This document shows positions 1-6,309 of a stretch of DNA of 19,584 nt, one piece after another (the stretch's first letter is position 1; each line of letters opens with the position of its first letter). The notes below the pieces were generated by a model. The model did no database searches. It had not been told where the DNA came from and saw only the letters and a list, made by a program, of their open reading frames with translations. Source of the DNA: Bacteroidales bacterium (lineage in GTDB: Bacteria > Bacteroidota > Bacteroidia > Bacteroidales > NBLH01); assembly GCA_021647685.1 (NCBI GenBank), contig JAKIUH010000030.1, forward strand, positions 1-19,584. Reading direction: 5' to 3'. The translations under genes and the position numbers were made by a program.

Positions 1-327
1 TTTAATTATCTGGGAATCAGATAAGGGCCCTATCGCACCGATATAAGAAGTGCGGGGAAAGGATACAGTATGGAGCAATTTTTTATGTGTCCCCTGTATG
101 CCCCAGACATTTATCGAACGAATACCATTTCCTATGTCGGAAACGATATAGGAAATTTCTCCGTTCTTGCCTATAAAATTTTTAGTTTGATTTAAATGTA
201 TTTGTGGCGTATTACCTTCAAAAAAAAGCAGATAGACTCCTATTCCGGCAGCTGTGAGTAGAATAAGAAGAAAAGTTGAGAAGAAAAGACGTGGTTTTGA
301 AAATCTATTTCTATTTTTAAATGCCAT
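1..327 (-). CDS. Membrane-anchored protein, putative M23-type peptidase N-terminus (partial)
   Basis: An open frame of 109 codons runs off the left edge of the window, so only the N-terminus is visible. It starts with ATG at 327 (MAFKNRNRF), has a basic head and then one hydrophobic segment at about residues 14-36, consistent with a signal anchor. The segment after it (residues about 40-109) contains a stretch like ISYIVSDIGNGIRSINVWG. I recall this pattern from the region ahead of the peptidase domain in M23 metallopeptidases of Desulfobacterota, but the catalytic domain lies outside the window, so the family call is inference. It follows the RNase G tail by 43 bases on the same strand and probably belongs to the same foreign segment. 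The frame has no stops, and the start is supported because the membrane segment follows it directly. Confidence 0.5.
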   Translation of the reverse strand, partial: MAFKNRNRFSKPRLFFSTFLLILLTAAGIGVYLLFFEGNTPQIHLNQTKNFIGKNGEISYIVSDIGNGIRSINVWGIQGTHKKLLHTVSFPRTSYIGAIGPLSDSQIIK

Positions 328-348
328 ATGCTTATTACCATTAAAGAC

Positions 349-366
349 AAAAGAGACAAAAGAGAC
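349..366. repeat. Tandem 9-base repeat AAAAGAGAC x2
   Basis: Two exact adjacent copies of AAAAGAGAC (349-357 and 358-366), preceded by a partial copy AAAGAC, lie between the RNase G stop and the next start on the minus strand. No function is evident. Confidence 0.5.
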
Positions 367-370
367 AGGA

Positions 371-745
371 TTATAATTGCCTCTGCCAAATTATTTCATA
401 CTTTTCAATATGTAAATCTTTCGATGGAACAACAACGATTTTTTTGCCGAGATCATTTTCTACCCTTAAACGAGTGGTTTCTTCTTCATTGAGTAACATA
501 TCAGCTATCTTTTGATGAACTCTCAATGTAATTGAATTGCTGCGAGATTTGCCTATATTTCTACTGATTTTCCTGAAAATATCGTAGCAGATAGTACGTC
601 GAGATTTAATCATACCCTCACCTGAACAATAGTGACAGGGCTCGCACATTAACTGGTATAAATTTTCACTGTTTCTTTTCCTCGTCATTTGAACGAGGCC
701 AAATTCAGAAAGTTTAAGAATATTATTTCTACTTTTATCTTTTTT
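371..745 (-). pseudogene. rng: RNase G C-terminal fragment of foreign type
   Basis: This is the last 122 residues of the chimeric frame, ending with TAA at 371-373. It holds the RNase G/E signature KLSEFGLVQMTRKR, followed by the cysteine cluster at residues 233, 236 and 239 (MCEPCHYCSGEG), which corresponds to the zinc-link region of the family, and then IKSRRTICYDIFRKI. RNase G processes rRNA and degrades mRNA. The wording differs from the RNase G/E type I know from Bacteroidota, where this block reads roughly PLSKFGLMQITRQR, and resembles Desulfobacterota and other proteobacterial enzymes. The S1 domain and the magnesium-binding catalytic core are absent because the frame switches to PPDK. 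It is followed 43 bases later by another reading frame on the same strand, as in a normal operon, so only the upstream join looks abnormal. Confidence 0.75.
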
Positions 746-1342
746 TACGGCTTCTTTAAATTTGGTAACAATTTCTTTTAAATCTTCTACCGAAAGTAGA
801 TTATCGTTATCAACACCTTTTGCTTCTTTATAATGGTCAAGTATTTCTTCAAACGGGTCAATATCTTCTTTTGATGCAGGTTTCATACCCAAAACTACAT
901 CACCGTACATTTGTACAAAGCGGCGATATGAGTCCCAAGCAAAACGTTCGTTTCCGGTTTTTTTAGCCAAACCTTCCACTGCATCATCATTTAAACCAAG
1001 GTTTAGAACCGTGTCCATCATTCCGGGCATTGAAACTCTTGCACCTGAACGAACAGAAACCAAACATGGGTTTTCTTTTGAACCAAATTCAGTGCCCATT
1101 ATGCTTTCAATGTTCTTAACTCCGGCTTCAACTTCTGCCTTTAATAATTCAACCACTTTGTCTCTGCCCAATTTGTTGTATTCGGTACATACTTCGGTGG
1201 TGATGGTAAATCCCGGAGGTACGGGAACCCCAATTAAGTTCATTTCGGCAAGATTAGCGCCTTTTCCTCCGAGAAGGTTTTTCATATCGGCTTTACCTTC
1301 TGCTTTTCCGTTTCCAAATGTGTAAACGCGTTTTTTATCCAT
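371..1342 (-). CDS. ppdK: Chimeric frame: pyruvate phosphate dikinase N-terminus joined to RNase G C-terminus
   Basis: Residues 1 to about 201 are the N-terminal ATP-binding region of pyruvate phosphate dikinase, which interconverts pyruvate, ATP and phosphate with PEP, AMP and pyrophosphate in the cytoplasm. Recognisable pieces are the start VYTFGNGKAEG, LLGGKGANLAEM, VPVPPGFTITTEVC, SVRSGARVSMPGMMDT and NERFAWDSYRRFVQMYGDVV. The usual enzyme is near 900 residues. Here it stops at FKEAVKK, before the phosphohistidine and PEP-binding domains. From residue 202 the frame continues as the end of RNase G. Neither enzyme could work as encoded: the PPDK lacks its catalytic halves and the RNase G lacks its S1 and catalytic domains. 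The N-terminal half matches Bacteroidota PPDK from memory, like the rest of the window. The switch is most likely an assembly join rather than a real fusion gene. The ATG at 1342 is the family start. Confidence 0.85.
   Translation of the reverse strand: MDKKRVYTFGNGKAEGKADMKNLLGGKGANLAEMNLIGVPVPPGFTITTEVCTEYNKLGRDKVVELLKAEVEAGVKNIESIMGTEFGSKENPCLVSVRSGARVSMPGMMDTVLNLGLNDDAVEGLAKKTGNERFAWDSYRRFVQMYGDVVLGMKPASKEDIDPFEEILDHYKEAKGVDNDNLLSVEDLKEIVTKFKEAVKKDKSRNNILKLSEFGLVQMTRKRNSENLYQLMCEPCHYCSGEGMIKSRRTICYDIFRKISRNIGKSRSNSITLRVHQKIADMLLNEEETTRLRVENDLGKKIVVVPSKDLHIEKYEIIWQRQL
737..760. other. Chimeric junction between Bacteroidota and foreign DNA
   Basis: The coding identity changes here, within codons for KEAVKKDK. 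A PPDK would read FK-AVK- and then leave this sequence, while an RNase G would enter through a similar lysine-rich stretch just before KSRNNILKLSEFG. Both genes can therefore share the A-rich sense-strand bases at the join, the kind of short identity at which assemblers, or rarely recombination, can switch templates. The exact base cannot be fixed from this sequence alone. Confidence 0.65.
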
Positions 1343-1631
1343 AATTATAAAATTTAAAAAACTGTTAATTTATTAGAACACAGGTTCTAAATTATTAGTT
1401 GTTACGTAAAAATTTTGCCATATTTCGGCACGCAAATTTAACTTAAAAATTTGAAAATTAATAATTTTATTTTTATGCTTTGTAGCTTATTTTGATGCGG
1501 GCGTTTCTTAATATCTTAAAACAGTAAACAGGAAGGCGAACGTATTAAAAACAAGAGATTACATCAACCAACAACACTATAACAGCCTTTCGATTTAAAA
1601 AAGAATCAAATTACCGTCAAAAACATACTTT
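1343..1631. promoter_or_regulatory. Intergenic region upstream of ppdK with a -7 element
   Basis: This is the leader and promoter region of ppdK and also lies downstream of the histidine kinase; both genes are on the minus strand. On the minus strand TAAATTTGC at 1440-1432 matches the Bacteroidota -7 consensus TAnnTTTGC exactly, which would give a leader of about 85 bases. No TTTG -33 element was found at the usual 17-23 base spacing. No clear hairpin-plus-T-run terminator for the histidine kinase is visible in 1500-1631, and I see no small gene or RNA. Confidence 0.4.
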
Positions 1632-4007
1632 TTATTTTAAAAAATCACTCAAAGCTTTATAAATTTCTTGCTTTTTTAAAGGCTTTTTTAAGAATCGATC
1701 ACAGCCGGATTGAATAATTCGCTTTTTTTCATCGGCAAAAGCAAAAGCTGTTTGGGCAATTACCGGTAAGTTGGGTTTTATTTGTTTAATTTTTTTTGTT
1801 GCTTCATAACCATTCATCTTCGGCATTTTTATATCCATAAAAACCAAATCAATATCGTTTCTGTCTTTAACAATATCCAGTGCTTGTAAACCGTCTTTTG
1901 CCCAAACTACCTCAGCGCCTGTTCGCTTTACCAGCGTTTCCAACAGTTTGTAATTCAACACTTCATCTTCGGCAATTAAAATGGTTTTACCGTTTATTTT
2001 AAGATTTTCATCAGGTTTAGGACTGTTGCTGTTTTTATCCGAAGTTTTATTTTGCTTAATTTCTCTTAATGGAATTGTAAAAAAGAATTCGGCACCGTTT
2101 TTATAATCTGTATTTAACCACATATTGCCCCCTAAAAGTTGAATCAAGCTTTTAGAAATGCTCAAACCCAAGCCGGTTCCACTCTGATTAAATTTTTCGG
2201 GATCCTCTAGTTTTCCAAAACGTGTAAAAATAAATTGTTCTTTGTCCTTTGGAACACCTAAGCCTGTATCGCGAACAAAAAACTTTACATGACTGTTCTC
2301 AAGCGTATATCCGAAATCAATTCTGCCGCTTTTTGTAAATTTAATGGCATTATTCAATAAGTTAGAAATAACTTGCTGTAAACGATAAGGGTCGCTTTCA
2401 ATACTTATTCCTTCACCGGGCAAAGCTTTTTCCAGATATAATTTAATTTCTCCGGGTTGTTTTAAGGTAAGCAATTCTTCGTACCTGCTATGCAATTGAT
2501 TAAGCAGTTCATTGATATTAACCGGAGATTTTTCAATTTTTAATTGCTCTGCTTCAATTTTTGAAACATCAATAATATCATTAATTAAGTTTAGTAAATT
2601 ATCTCCCGATTGTATAATATGATTCAAATATTCAAATTTGTTTTGTTCATCTAAGTCAGGAATTTTTAATAAATTGGCAAAACCAATAATGGCATTCATC
2701 GGCGTGCGAATTTCATGGCTCATATTTGCCAAAAAAGCTGATTTTAGACGATCGGACTCTTCTGCTCTTTTTTTTGCCTCTTTTAATTGTCTTTCTGCTC
2801 GAATTCTTTCGGTAATATCAAGCCATGTGCCTATAAAATATTTGCCTCCTTTATCTGTTGAATATACCTGACTATGTGCCTGAATTATTTTTTCTTTACC
2901 TTTTGCCGTAACAATTGGAAATTGATGTTCGCATTGTACATTATTTCTGTATGCATGTAAAAAAGCCTTGAAAAGCGCCTTACGTTCCTCTTTTGGAACA
3001 AAATTAATCAGCCAATTTACTTTAACACTTTTTGTATGATTTTGAACTTCTAAAATACGATATACTTCATCTGAACAATAAAACTCTTTATTTTTCAGAT
3101 TTAATTCCCAACTACCCAATTTAGCAATTTTTTGTGCCTGTTCTAAAATATGTCTGTCGCGTTGATGAAGCTGCTCAATTAATTTTCTTCGGGTTATATC
3201 CCGAATAAAAATAAATCGAGATTTTTCGGATTTTAGTGAAAAAGTGCTTATTTTGAGTTCAATATAGCAAATATTTCCATCGGGCTTTACAAAACCGGTT
3301 TCTAAAGGTAAATCATCTTCTTTATTAGTGCGGCTCTTAAAATAAGTTTGCGTAAGTCTGTTCAATTCGGATTGACCAATAAAATCAGCAATATTTTTAT
3401 GAATAAAATCTTGCATTTTTTGTCCGAAAATTTTTGCAGCTTGTTTGTTTGAATAAACAATTATATCGTTTTGTAAGATGATAATACCATCGTTTCCCCG
3501 TTCAACAATTAATCGATATTTTTCTTGCATTTCACGTCTTTGCGCTTCAATTTGCTTTTGTTCGGTAATATCAATAGATATACCAAGCGCACCGGTTTCG
3601 TGATTCAAAGGGTCGGTAAAAGGTATTTTTGTGCTTTTAAAGATTCTTTTTTGACCTAAATAATCAGTAAGAATAAGCTCATCAATTTCAATACTTTGCT
3701 TTTTTTCAATAACTTCTTTATCTGCTTTCAAAATAGCAGTAAGCTCCGTTTCATCGGGATGATAATCTTTAATATTTGAATAAACCAATTTTTTTGCTGT
3801 GGTATTATAAAAATCAGCGCAAGCCTGATTTGCCATCAGTATTTTACCGGTTTTATCTTTTAAAAATATCATGTGAGGAACCAAATCCAGTATCTTACGC
3901 AATCGCTTTTGATTTTTTAAATACTTTTTTTGATTAAGCTCCGCATCTTTGCATATTTCAGCATCAGCCTTTGGTAAATCTTTTTGCATCTCCTCTTTTG
4001 TATTCAT
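1632..4007 (-). CDS. Soluble hybrid sensor histidine kinase (PAS-PAS-PAS-HisKA-HATPase-REC)
   Basis: A 791-residue hybrid kinase. The order is: N-terminal coiled-coil-like stretch (1-40); PAS/PAC about 37-150 ending in ISIDITEQKQIEAQ; PAS/PAC about 160-275 ending in FIRDITRRKLIEQ; a third PAS-like region about 290-405 ending in TWLDITERIRAERQ; HisKA with HEIRTP and phospho-acceptor H431; HATPase with N-box N553, DTGLG at 580-584 and GTGLGLSISK at 610-619; and a receiver domain about 673-791 with acidic pair E680/D681, phospho-acceptor D725 (FMDIKMPKMNG), T753 and K775. All catalytic residues are present. No membrane segment or signal peptide is visible, so it should sense a cytoplasmic cue. 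The REC domain implies a phosphorelay to a separate HPt or regulator that is not in the window, so the target is unknown. It lies 193 bases downstream of the Mop gene on the same strand and has its own -7 element. Confidence 0.95.
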   Translation of the reverse strand: MNTKEEMQKDLPKADAEICKDAELNQKKYLKNQKRLRKILDLVPHMIFLKDKTGKILMANQACADFYNTTAKKLVYSNIKDYHPDETELTAILKADKEVIEKKQSIEIDELILTDYLGQKRIFKSTKIPFTDPLNHETGALGISIDITEQKQIEAQRREMQEKYRLIVERGNDGIIILQNDIIVYSNKQAAKIFGQKMQDFIHKNIADFIGQSELNRLTQTYFKSRTNKEDDLPLETGFVKPDGNICYIELKISTFSLKSEKSRFIFIRDITRRKLIEQLHQRDRHILEQAQKIAKLGSWELNLKNKEFYCSDEVYRILEVQNHTKSVKVNWLINFVPKEERKALFKAFLHAYRNNVQCEHQFPIVTAKGKEKIIQAHSQVYSTDKGGKYFIGTWLDITERIRAERQLKEAKKRAEESDRLKSAFLANMSHEIRTPMNAIIGFANLLKIPDLDEQNKFEYLNHIIQSGDNLLNLINDIIDVSKIEAEQLKIEKSPVNINELLNQLHSRYEELLTLKQPGEIKLYLEKALPGEGISIESDPYRLQQVISNLLNNAIKFTKSGRIDFGYTLENSHVKFFVRDTGLGVPKDKEQFIFTRFGKLEDPEKFNQSGTGLGLSISKSLIQLLGGNMWLNTDYKNGAEFFFTIPLREIKQNKTSDKNSNSPKPDENLKINGKTILIAEDEVLNYKLLETLVKRTGAEVVWAKDGLQALDIVKDRNDIDLVFMDIKMPKMNGYEATKKIKQIKPNLPVIAQTAFAFADEKKRIIQSGCDRFLKKPLKKQEIYKALSDFLK

Positions 4008-4016
4008 TCTGCTTGT

Positions 4017-4025
4017 GCAAATTTA
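4017..4025 (-). promoter_or_regulatory. Putative -7 element of the histidine kinase gene
   Basis: The minus strand reads TAAATTTGC, an exact match to the Bacteroidota TAnnTTTGC element, ending 10 bases before the ATG at 4007. If used, the leader would be only about 5-8 bases. No TTTG at the expected -33 spacing was found, so the support is the -7 motif alone. Confidence 0.4.
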
Positions 4026-4044
4026 AAAAAATGCACCAAAAATT

Positions 4045-4092
4045 AAATTATATATATAATTTCTTAAAATTTAGAATCAATTATTTAAGAAA
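4045..4092. repeat. Palindrome and inverted repeat upstream of the kinase gene
   Basis: An 18-base perfect AT-only palindrome (AAATTATAT/ATATAATTT, 4045-4062) overlaps an inverted repeat with 9-base perfect arms, TTTCTTAAA (4060-4068) and TTTAAGAAA (4084-4092), 15 bases apart. It sits just upstream of the -7 element of the kinase gene and downstream of the Mop gene. It could be an operator or a weak terminator of the molybdate genes; the AT richness makes chance a real alternative. Confidence 0.3.
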
Positions 4093-4200
4093 CTCTATAT
4101 TACAAATTAGGTTCCGTATTTGCTTTTTTGGAAGGTTAAATTTGGATGTGTGTTTGTTTCGGGGGCTAAAGTATATAATTTTATTGTAAAAAAAGTTTTT

Positions 4201-4608
4201 TTAATCAGTTTTACTTAAAAGAATTTCCTGTGTACGTAATATAACAATTGCCTTATTATTTATTTGTAAATCCAGTTCGTTTAAAAGGCGAGTTAATATA
4301 ATTGCTGTAATGATTTTATTTTTATAATTAAACTGTATTTCGCTTAAAATGGTGCCTTTTCTAATATTTTTTACCACAGTAACAATTTTATTTTTTCTCT
4401 TTTTATGAAATTCAGGATGATAATTTTTAACCGAAACTTCCGTTTCTTTAAACAACAAATATACTGAATTTCCCAATTTTATGTATTCATCGGTAGTATT
4501 GGAATTAATAATTAGAGAGCTAAACTCATCCTCTCCAATAGCTATATCTATTAAGGATATTCCTTCGTGTGTTTGAATATTTTTGATGATGCCTTGCAGT
4601 TTGTTCAT
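4201..4608 (-). CDS. Double Mop/TOBE-domain molybdate-binding protein
   Basis: A 135-residue cytoplasmic protein made of two repeats of the small TOBE/Mop fold. Repeat one (about 1-62) runs from GIIKNIQTHEGISLIDIAIG to LGNSVYLLFKETEVSVK, the typical 'L..G..V...FK.TEV' ending. Repeat two (about 70-135) runs from VVKNIRKGTILSEIQF to AVIILRTQEILL-like residues. Proteins of this form (Mop, ModG, or the C-terminal part of ModE/ModC) bind molybdate or tungstate oligomerically and act as storage or buffering proteins. It starts 41 bases after the stop of the ModA-like gene, so the two are probably co-transcribed. There is no helix-turn-helix, so it is not a full ModE. The family call rests on the fold pattern and the neighbour; oxyanion preference cannot be read from the sequence. 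Confidence 0.75.
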   Translation of the reverse strand: MNKLQGIIKNIQTHEGISLIDIAIGEDEFSSLIINSNTTDEYIKLGNSVYLLFKETEVSVKNYHPEFHKKRKNKIVTVVKNIRKGTILSEIQFNYKNKIITAIILTRLLNELDLQINNKAIVILRTQEILLSKTD

Positions 4609-4649
4609 GGTAGCTGATTCAATTACTTACTGTAAAATCGTGCATATTA

Positions 4650-5420
4650 TTAATCTTTCAATGTTTCATACCCGTTTTCTTTAAAAATTTTTTGTGCCTC
4701 TTCACTAAACAAAAACTGATAATAGCTTTTTGCATTTTTTTTATTTGCAGCATTTTTAGTTAAGATAACATATTCGTTTATAGGCTTATAAAGTGTGTCA
4801 GCTAAGCGTATCCACTTTCCCTTAGCTTTCAACTGTGTGCTTAGTACTATTGATTTACTCGTAAAACCAATATCTGCATTTTGATTAACAACATATTGAC
4901 TAATTTGAGAAACATTTTCAGTATAAATAATTTTTGATTTAAAGCATTTATAAACATTTAAAGATTTTAATGTCTCTAATGCAGCCATACCAAAGGGCGC
5001 ATTTTGAGGATTTGCTATAGCAAGCGATTTTATTTTTAAAGAACATAAATTATTTAAACTTTGCTCTATTGGAATATCCTTTGTTGTCCATAACACAAGA
5101 ATACCGCGGCAAATTCTTTTAGGTTCTGTTAAAGCAAACCCATTTTCATACAAATAATCAGGATATTTTTTATTAGCAGAAAGAAATAGTTCATAAGGTG
5201 CTCCATTTTGAATTTGTGCTGTTAGTTTACCGGAACTGGCAGTGGACATTTCAATTTTTATACCGGTTTTCTTTTCAAAAGCTTTATTAATATTATCCAA
5301 AGCATAACGTAAGTTAGCCGCAGCAGCAACAGTTACGGTATTAGGCGTTTTTTTTCTATCCGTTTTACAGGAAGATATAAAAAAAGAAAATAATACAAGC
5401 AGAGTAAAAGCTCTGAACAT
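4650..5420 (-). CDS. modA: Molybdate ABC transporter substrate-binding lipoprotein ModA-like
   Basis: A 256-residue periplasmic solute-binding protein. The first 18 residues are a lipoprotein signal (MFRAFTLLVLFSFFISSC, acylated Cys18). Mature family motifs are VTVAAAANLRYALDNI, MSTASSGKLTAQIQNGAP, ELFLSANKKYPDYL and IANPQNAPFGMAALETL, which line the oxyanion site of ModA. I chose ATG at 5420: an in-frame TTG at 5426 would add only two residues and the signal peptide is complete without it. ModA normally delivers molybdate or tungstate to the ModBC permease, but neither modB nor modC is next to it. The next gene encodes a Mop-type molybdate protein and then a histidine kinase follows. It must therefore use a transporter encoded elsewhere, or the operon has lost its permease. 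Tungstate as the true ligand is possible. Confidence 0.87.
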   Translation of the reverse strand: MFRAFTLLVLFSFFISSCKTDRKKTPNTVTVAAAANLRYALDNINKAFEKKTGIKIEMSTASSGKLTAQIQNGAPYELFLSANKKYPDYLYENGFALTEPKRICRGILVLWTTKDIPIEQSLNNLCSLKIKSLAIANPQNAPFGMAALETLKSLNVYKCFKSKIIYTENVSQISQYVVNQNADIGFTSKSIVLSTQLKAKGKWIRLADTLYKPINEYVILTKNAANKKNAKSYYQFLFSEEAQKIFKENGYETLKD

Positions 5421-5510
5421 AAACAAAATAGTTTAATCATTTTCAAAATACCGACAGCACAAAACTATCAAATTTAATTAAGCATTCAAATGATTAATTC
5501 AGATAATAAA

Positions 5511-5652
5511 GAGTCGAGACTAAAAAGGTAGATCTTTATCAAAAACAGGGCAGACTAAATTTTAGGATTGTACTTAGCTAATTGTTAATGAGCATTCAAA
5601 AATTTACAACAAGGAAGAGTTTGGCAATAAAGAACCTTTTTAGACCAAACTC
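5511..5652. mobile_element. Degenerate MITE-like element, relative of the one at 13042-13181
   Basis: This part of the 366-base gap between modA and the DUF2147 gene has imperfect terminal inverted repeats. GAGTCGAGACTAAAAAGG (5511-5528) matches the reverse complement of CCTTTTTAGACCAAACTC (5635-5652) at 14 of 18 positions. The right end, read on the minus strand, is GAGTTTGGTCTAAAAAGGTTC. It aligns with the subterminal repeat of the element at 13042-13181 (GAGTTTGGACTATAAAGTTC) with two mismatches and one extra base. The lengths are also alike (142 versus 140 bases). The right end additionally forms a hairpin, GAGTTTGG (5617-5624) with CCAAACTC (5645-5652). There is no coding capacity. The element call is inference from shared ends and size. 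Confidence 0.4.
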
Positions 5653-5655
5653 ATA

Positions 5656-5674
5656 AATTGATTAGAAATCAATT
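5656..5674. repeat. Inverted repeat AATTGATT-AGA-AATCAATT
   Basis: Perfect 8-base arms (5656-5663 and 5667-5674) around a 3-base centre, immediately right of the MITE-like element and about 50 bases upstream of the predicted promoter of the DUF2147 gene. It lacks a T-run, so an operator or chance is likelier than a terminator. Confidence 0.3.
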
Positions 5675-5722
5675 AGTTCGATGATTATCTAGCAACAGAT
5701 TAAACGGAAAATTAAATTCAAA

Positions 5723-5753
5723 TTTGGAATAATGCAGAAAATCAATTAATTTG
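5723..5753 (+). promoter_or_regulatory. Putative promoter of the DUF2147 gene
   Basis: A -33 element TTTG (5723-5726) is followed after exactly 19 bases by TTAATTTG (5746-5753), one mismatch from the Bacteroidota -7 consensus TAnnTTTG. Transcription would start near 5757, giving a leader of about 30 bases. Confidence 0.5.
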
Positions 5754-5786
5754 TCGCAATTATTAACAACCTAAAATGCTTTAATT

Positions 5787-6242
5787 ATGCGAAAAACAAT
5801 GAAAAATTTATTTATTAGTAGCTTAATGATGTTTGTATTCCTTATGATGAGTACAGTTGCATTCAGTCAAATTGAAGGAAAATGGAAGACAATTGATGAC
5901 GAAACCGGCGAGGCTAAGTCAATTGTAGAAATTTGGAAAGCAAAAGATGGTTTGTACTACGGAAAGATTATTAAACTTTTTGATGAAACGAAACAAAACG
6001 ATGTTTGCGATGAATGCGACAAAGATGACCCTCGTTACAATAAACCGATTATTGGAATGGTAATTATCCGAAAAATGGAAAAAGTGGAAGATAACGAATG
6101 GGACGAAGGAGATATTTTAGATCCTGCAAACGGAAAAGTATATGATTGTAAAATGTGGCGTGAAGGTAAAAATTTACAGGTTCGCGGATACATTGGTTGG
6201 TCTTTAATAGGAAGATCGCAAACATGGTTGCCTGCCCAATAA
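5787..6242 (+). CDS. Exported DUF2147 family protein
   Basis: A 151-residue protein with a cleavable signal peptide (hydrophobic residues about 8-25, likely cut after AFS at 27), so the mature ~124-residue domain acts outside the inner membrane. It fits the DUF2147 family: IEGKWKTIDDETGEAKSIVEIW at the start of the domain, then YYGKIIKLF, a C74-x-x-C77 pair in an acidic stretch, PIIGMVIIRKM, ILDPANGKVYDCKMW with C121, and VRGYIGWSLIGRSQTWLP at the end. The family is a small lipocalin-like beta-barrel fold of unknown biochemical role, common in Bacteroidota and Proteobacteria. The gene stands alone with its own promoter and terminator and converges with the dipeptidase gene. An ATG at codon 5 is an alternative start that would leave a shorter but adequate signal peptide. 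Confidence 0.9.
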   Translation: MRKTMKNLFISSLMMFVFLMMSTVAFSQIEGKWKTIDDETGEAKSIVEIWKAKDGLYYGKIIKLFDETKQNDVCDECDKDDPRYNKPIIGMVIIRKMEKVEDNEWDEGDILDPANGKVYDCKMWREGKNLQVRGYIGWSLIGRSQTWLPAQ

Positions 6243-6258
6243 ATTTATAAAAAACAAA

Positions 6259-6301
6259 AACAGTTTCTGTGGATAGTGTCCAAAACAGAAGCTGTTTTTT
6301 T
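6259..6301. terminator. Bidirectional intrinsic terminator
   Basis: AACAGTTTCTGT (6259-6270) pairs with ACAGAAGCTGTT (6285-6296) through 12 base pairs including one G-U, followed by seven T on the plus strand (6295-6301). On the minus strand the same hairpin is followed by TTTTTGTTTTTT. It lies between the convergent DUF2147 and dipeptidase genes and can stop both. Confidence 0.85.
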
Positions 6302-6309
6302 ATGCTGTA

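Noticed and set aside
1011..1325. Plus-strand open frame of 104 codons
   Set aside because: It lies wholly inside the ppdK coding region on the other strand and encodes nothing recognisable. The same applies to the frames at 2638-2871, 7006-7287, 7284-7475, 7349-7540, 8489-8680, 8932-9138, 11493-11681, 15306-15512, 18004-18198 and 18204-18428.
371..1342. A novel PPDK-RNase G bifunctional enzyme
   Set aside because: Both partners lack their catalytic domains and the halves appear to come from different lineages, so a functional fusion is not credible.
3971..4189. Plus-strand open frame of 72 codons over the kinase start
   Set aside because: It overlaps the kinase N-terminus and AT-rich intergenic sequence, with no domain or signal worth a call.
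5421..5426. TTG start for the ModA-like gene, two codons upstream
   Set aside because: ATG at 5420 already gives a complete lipoprotein signal, and TTG offers no added support.
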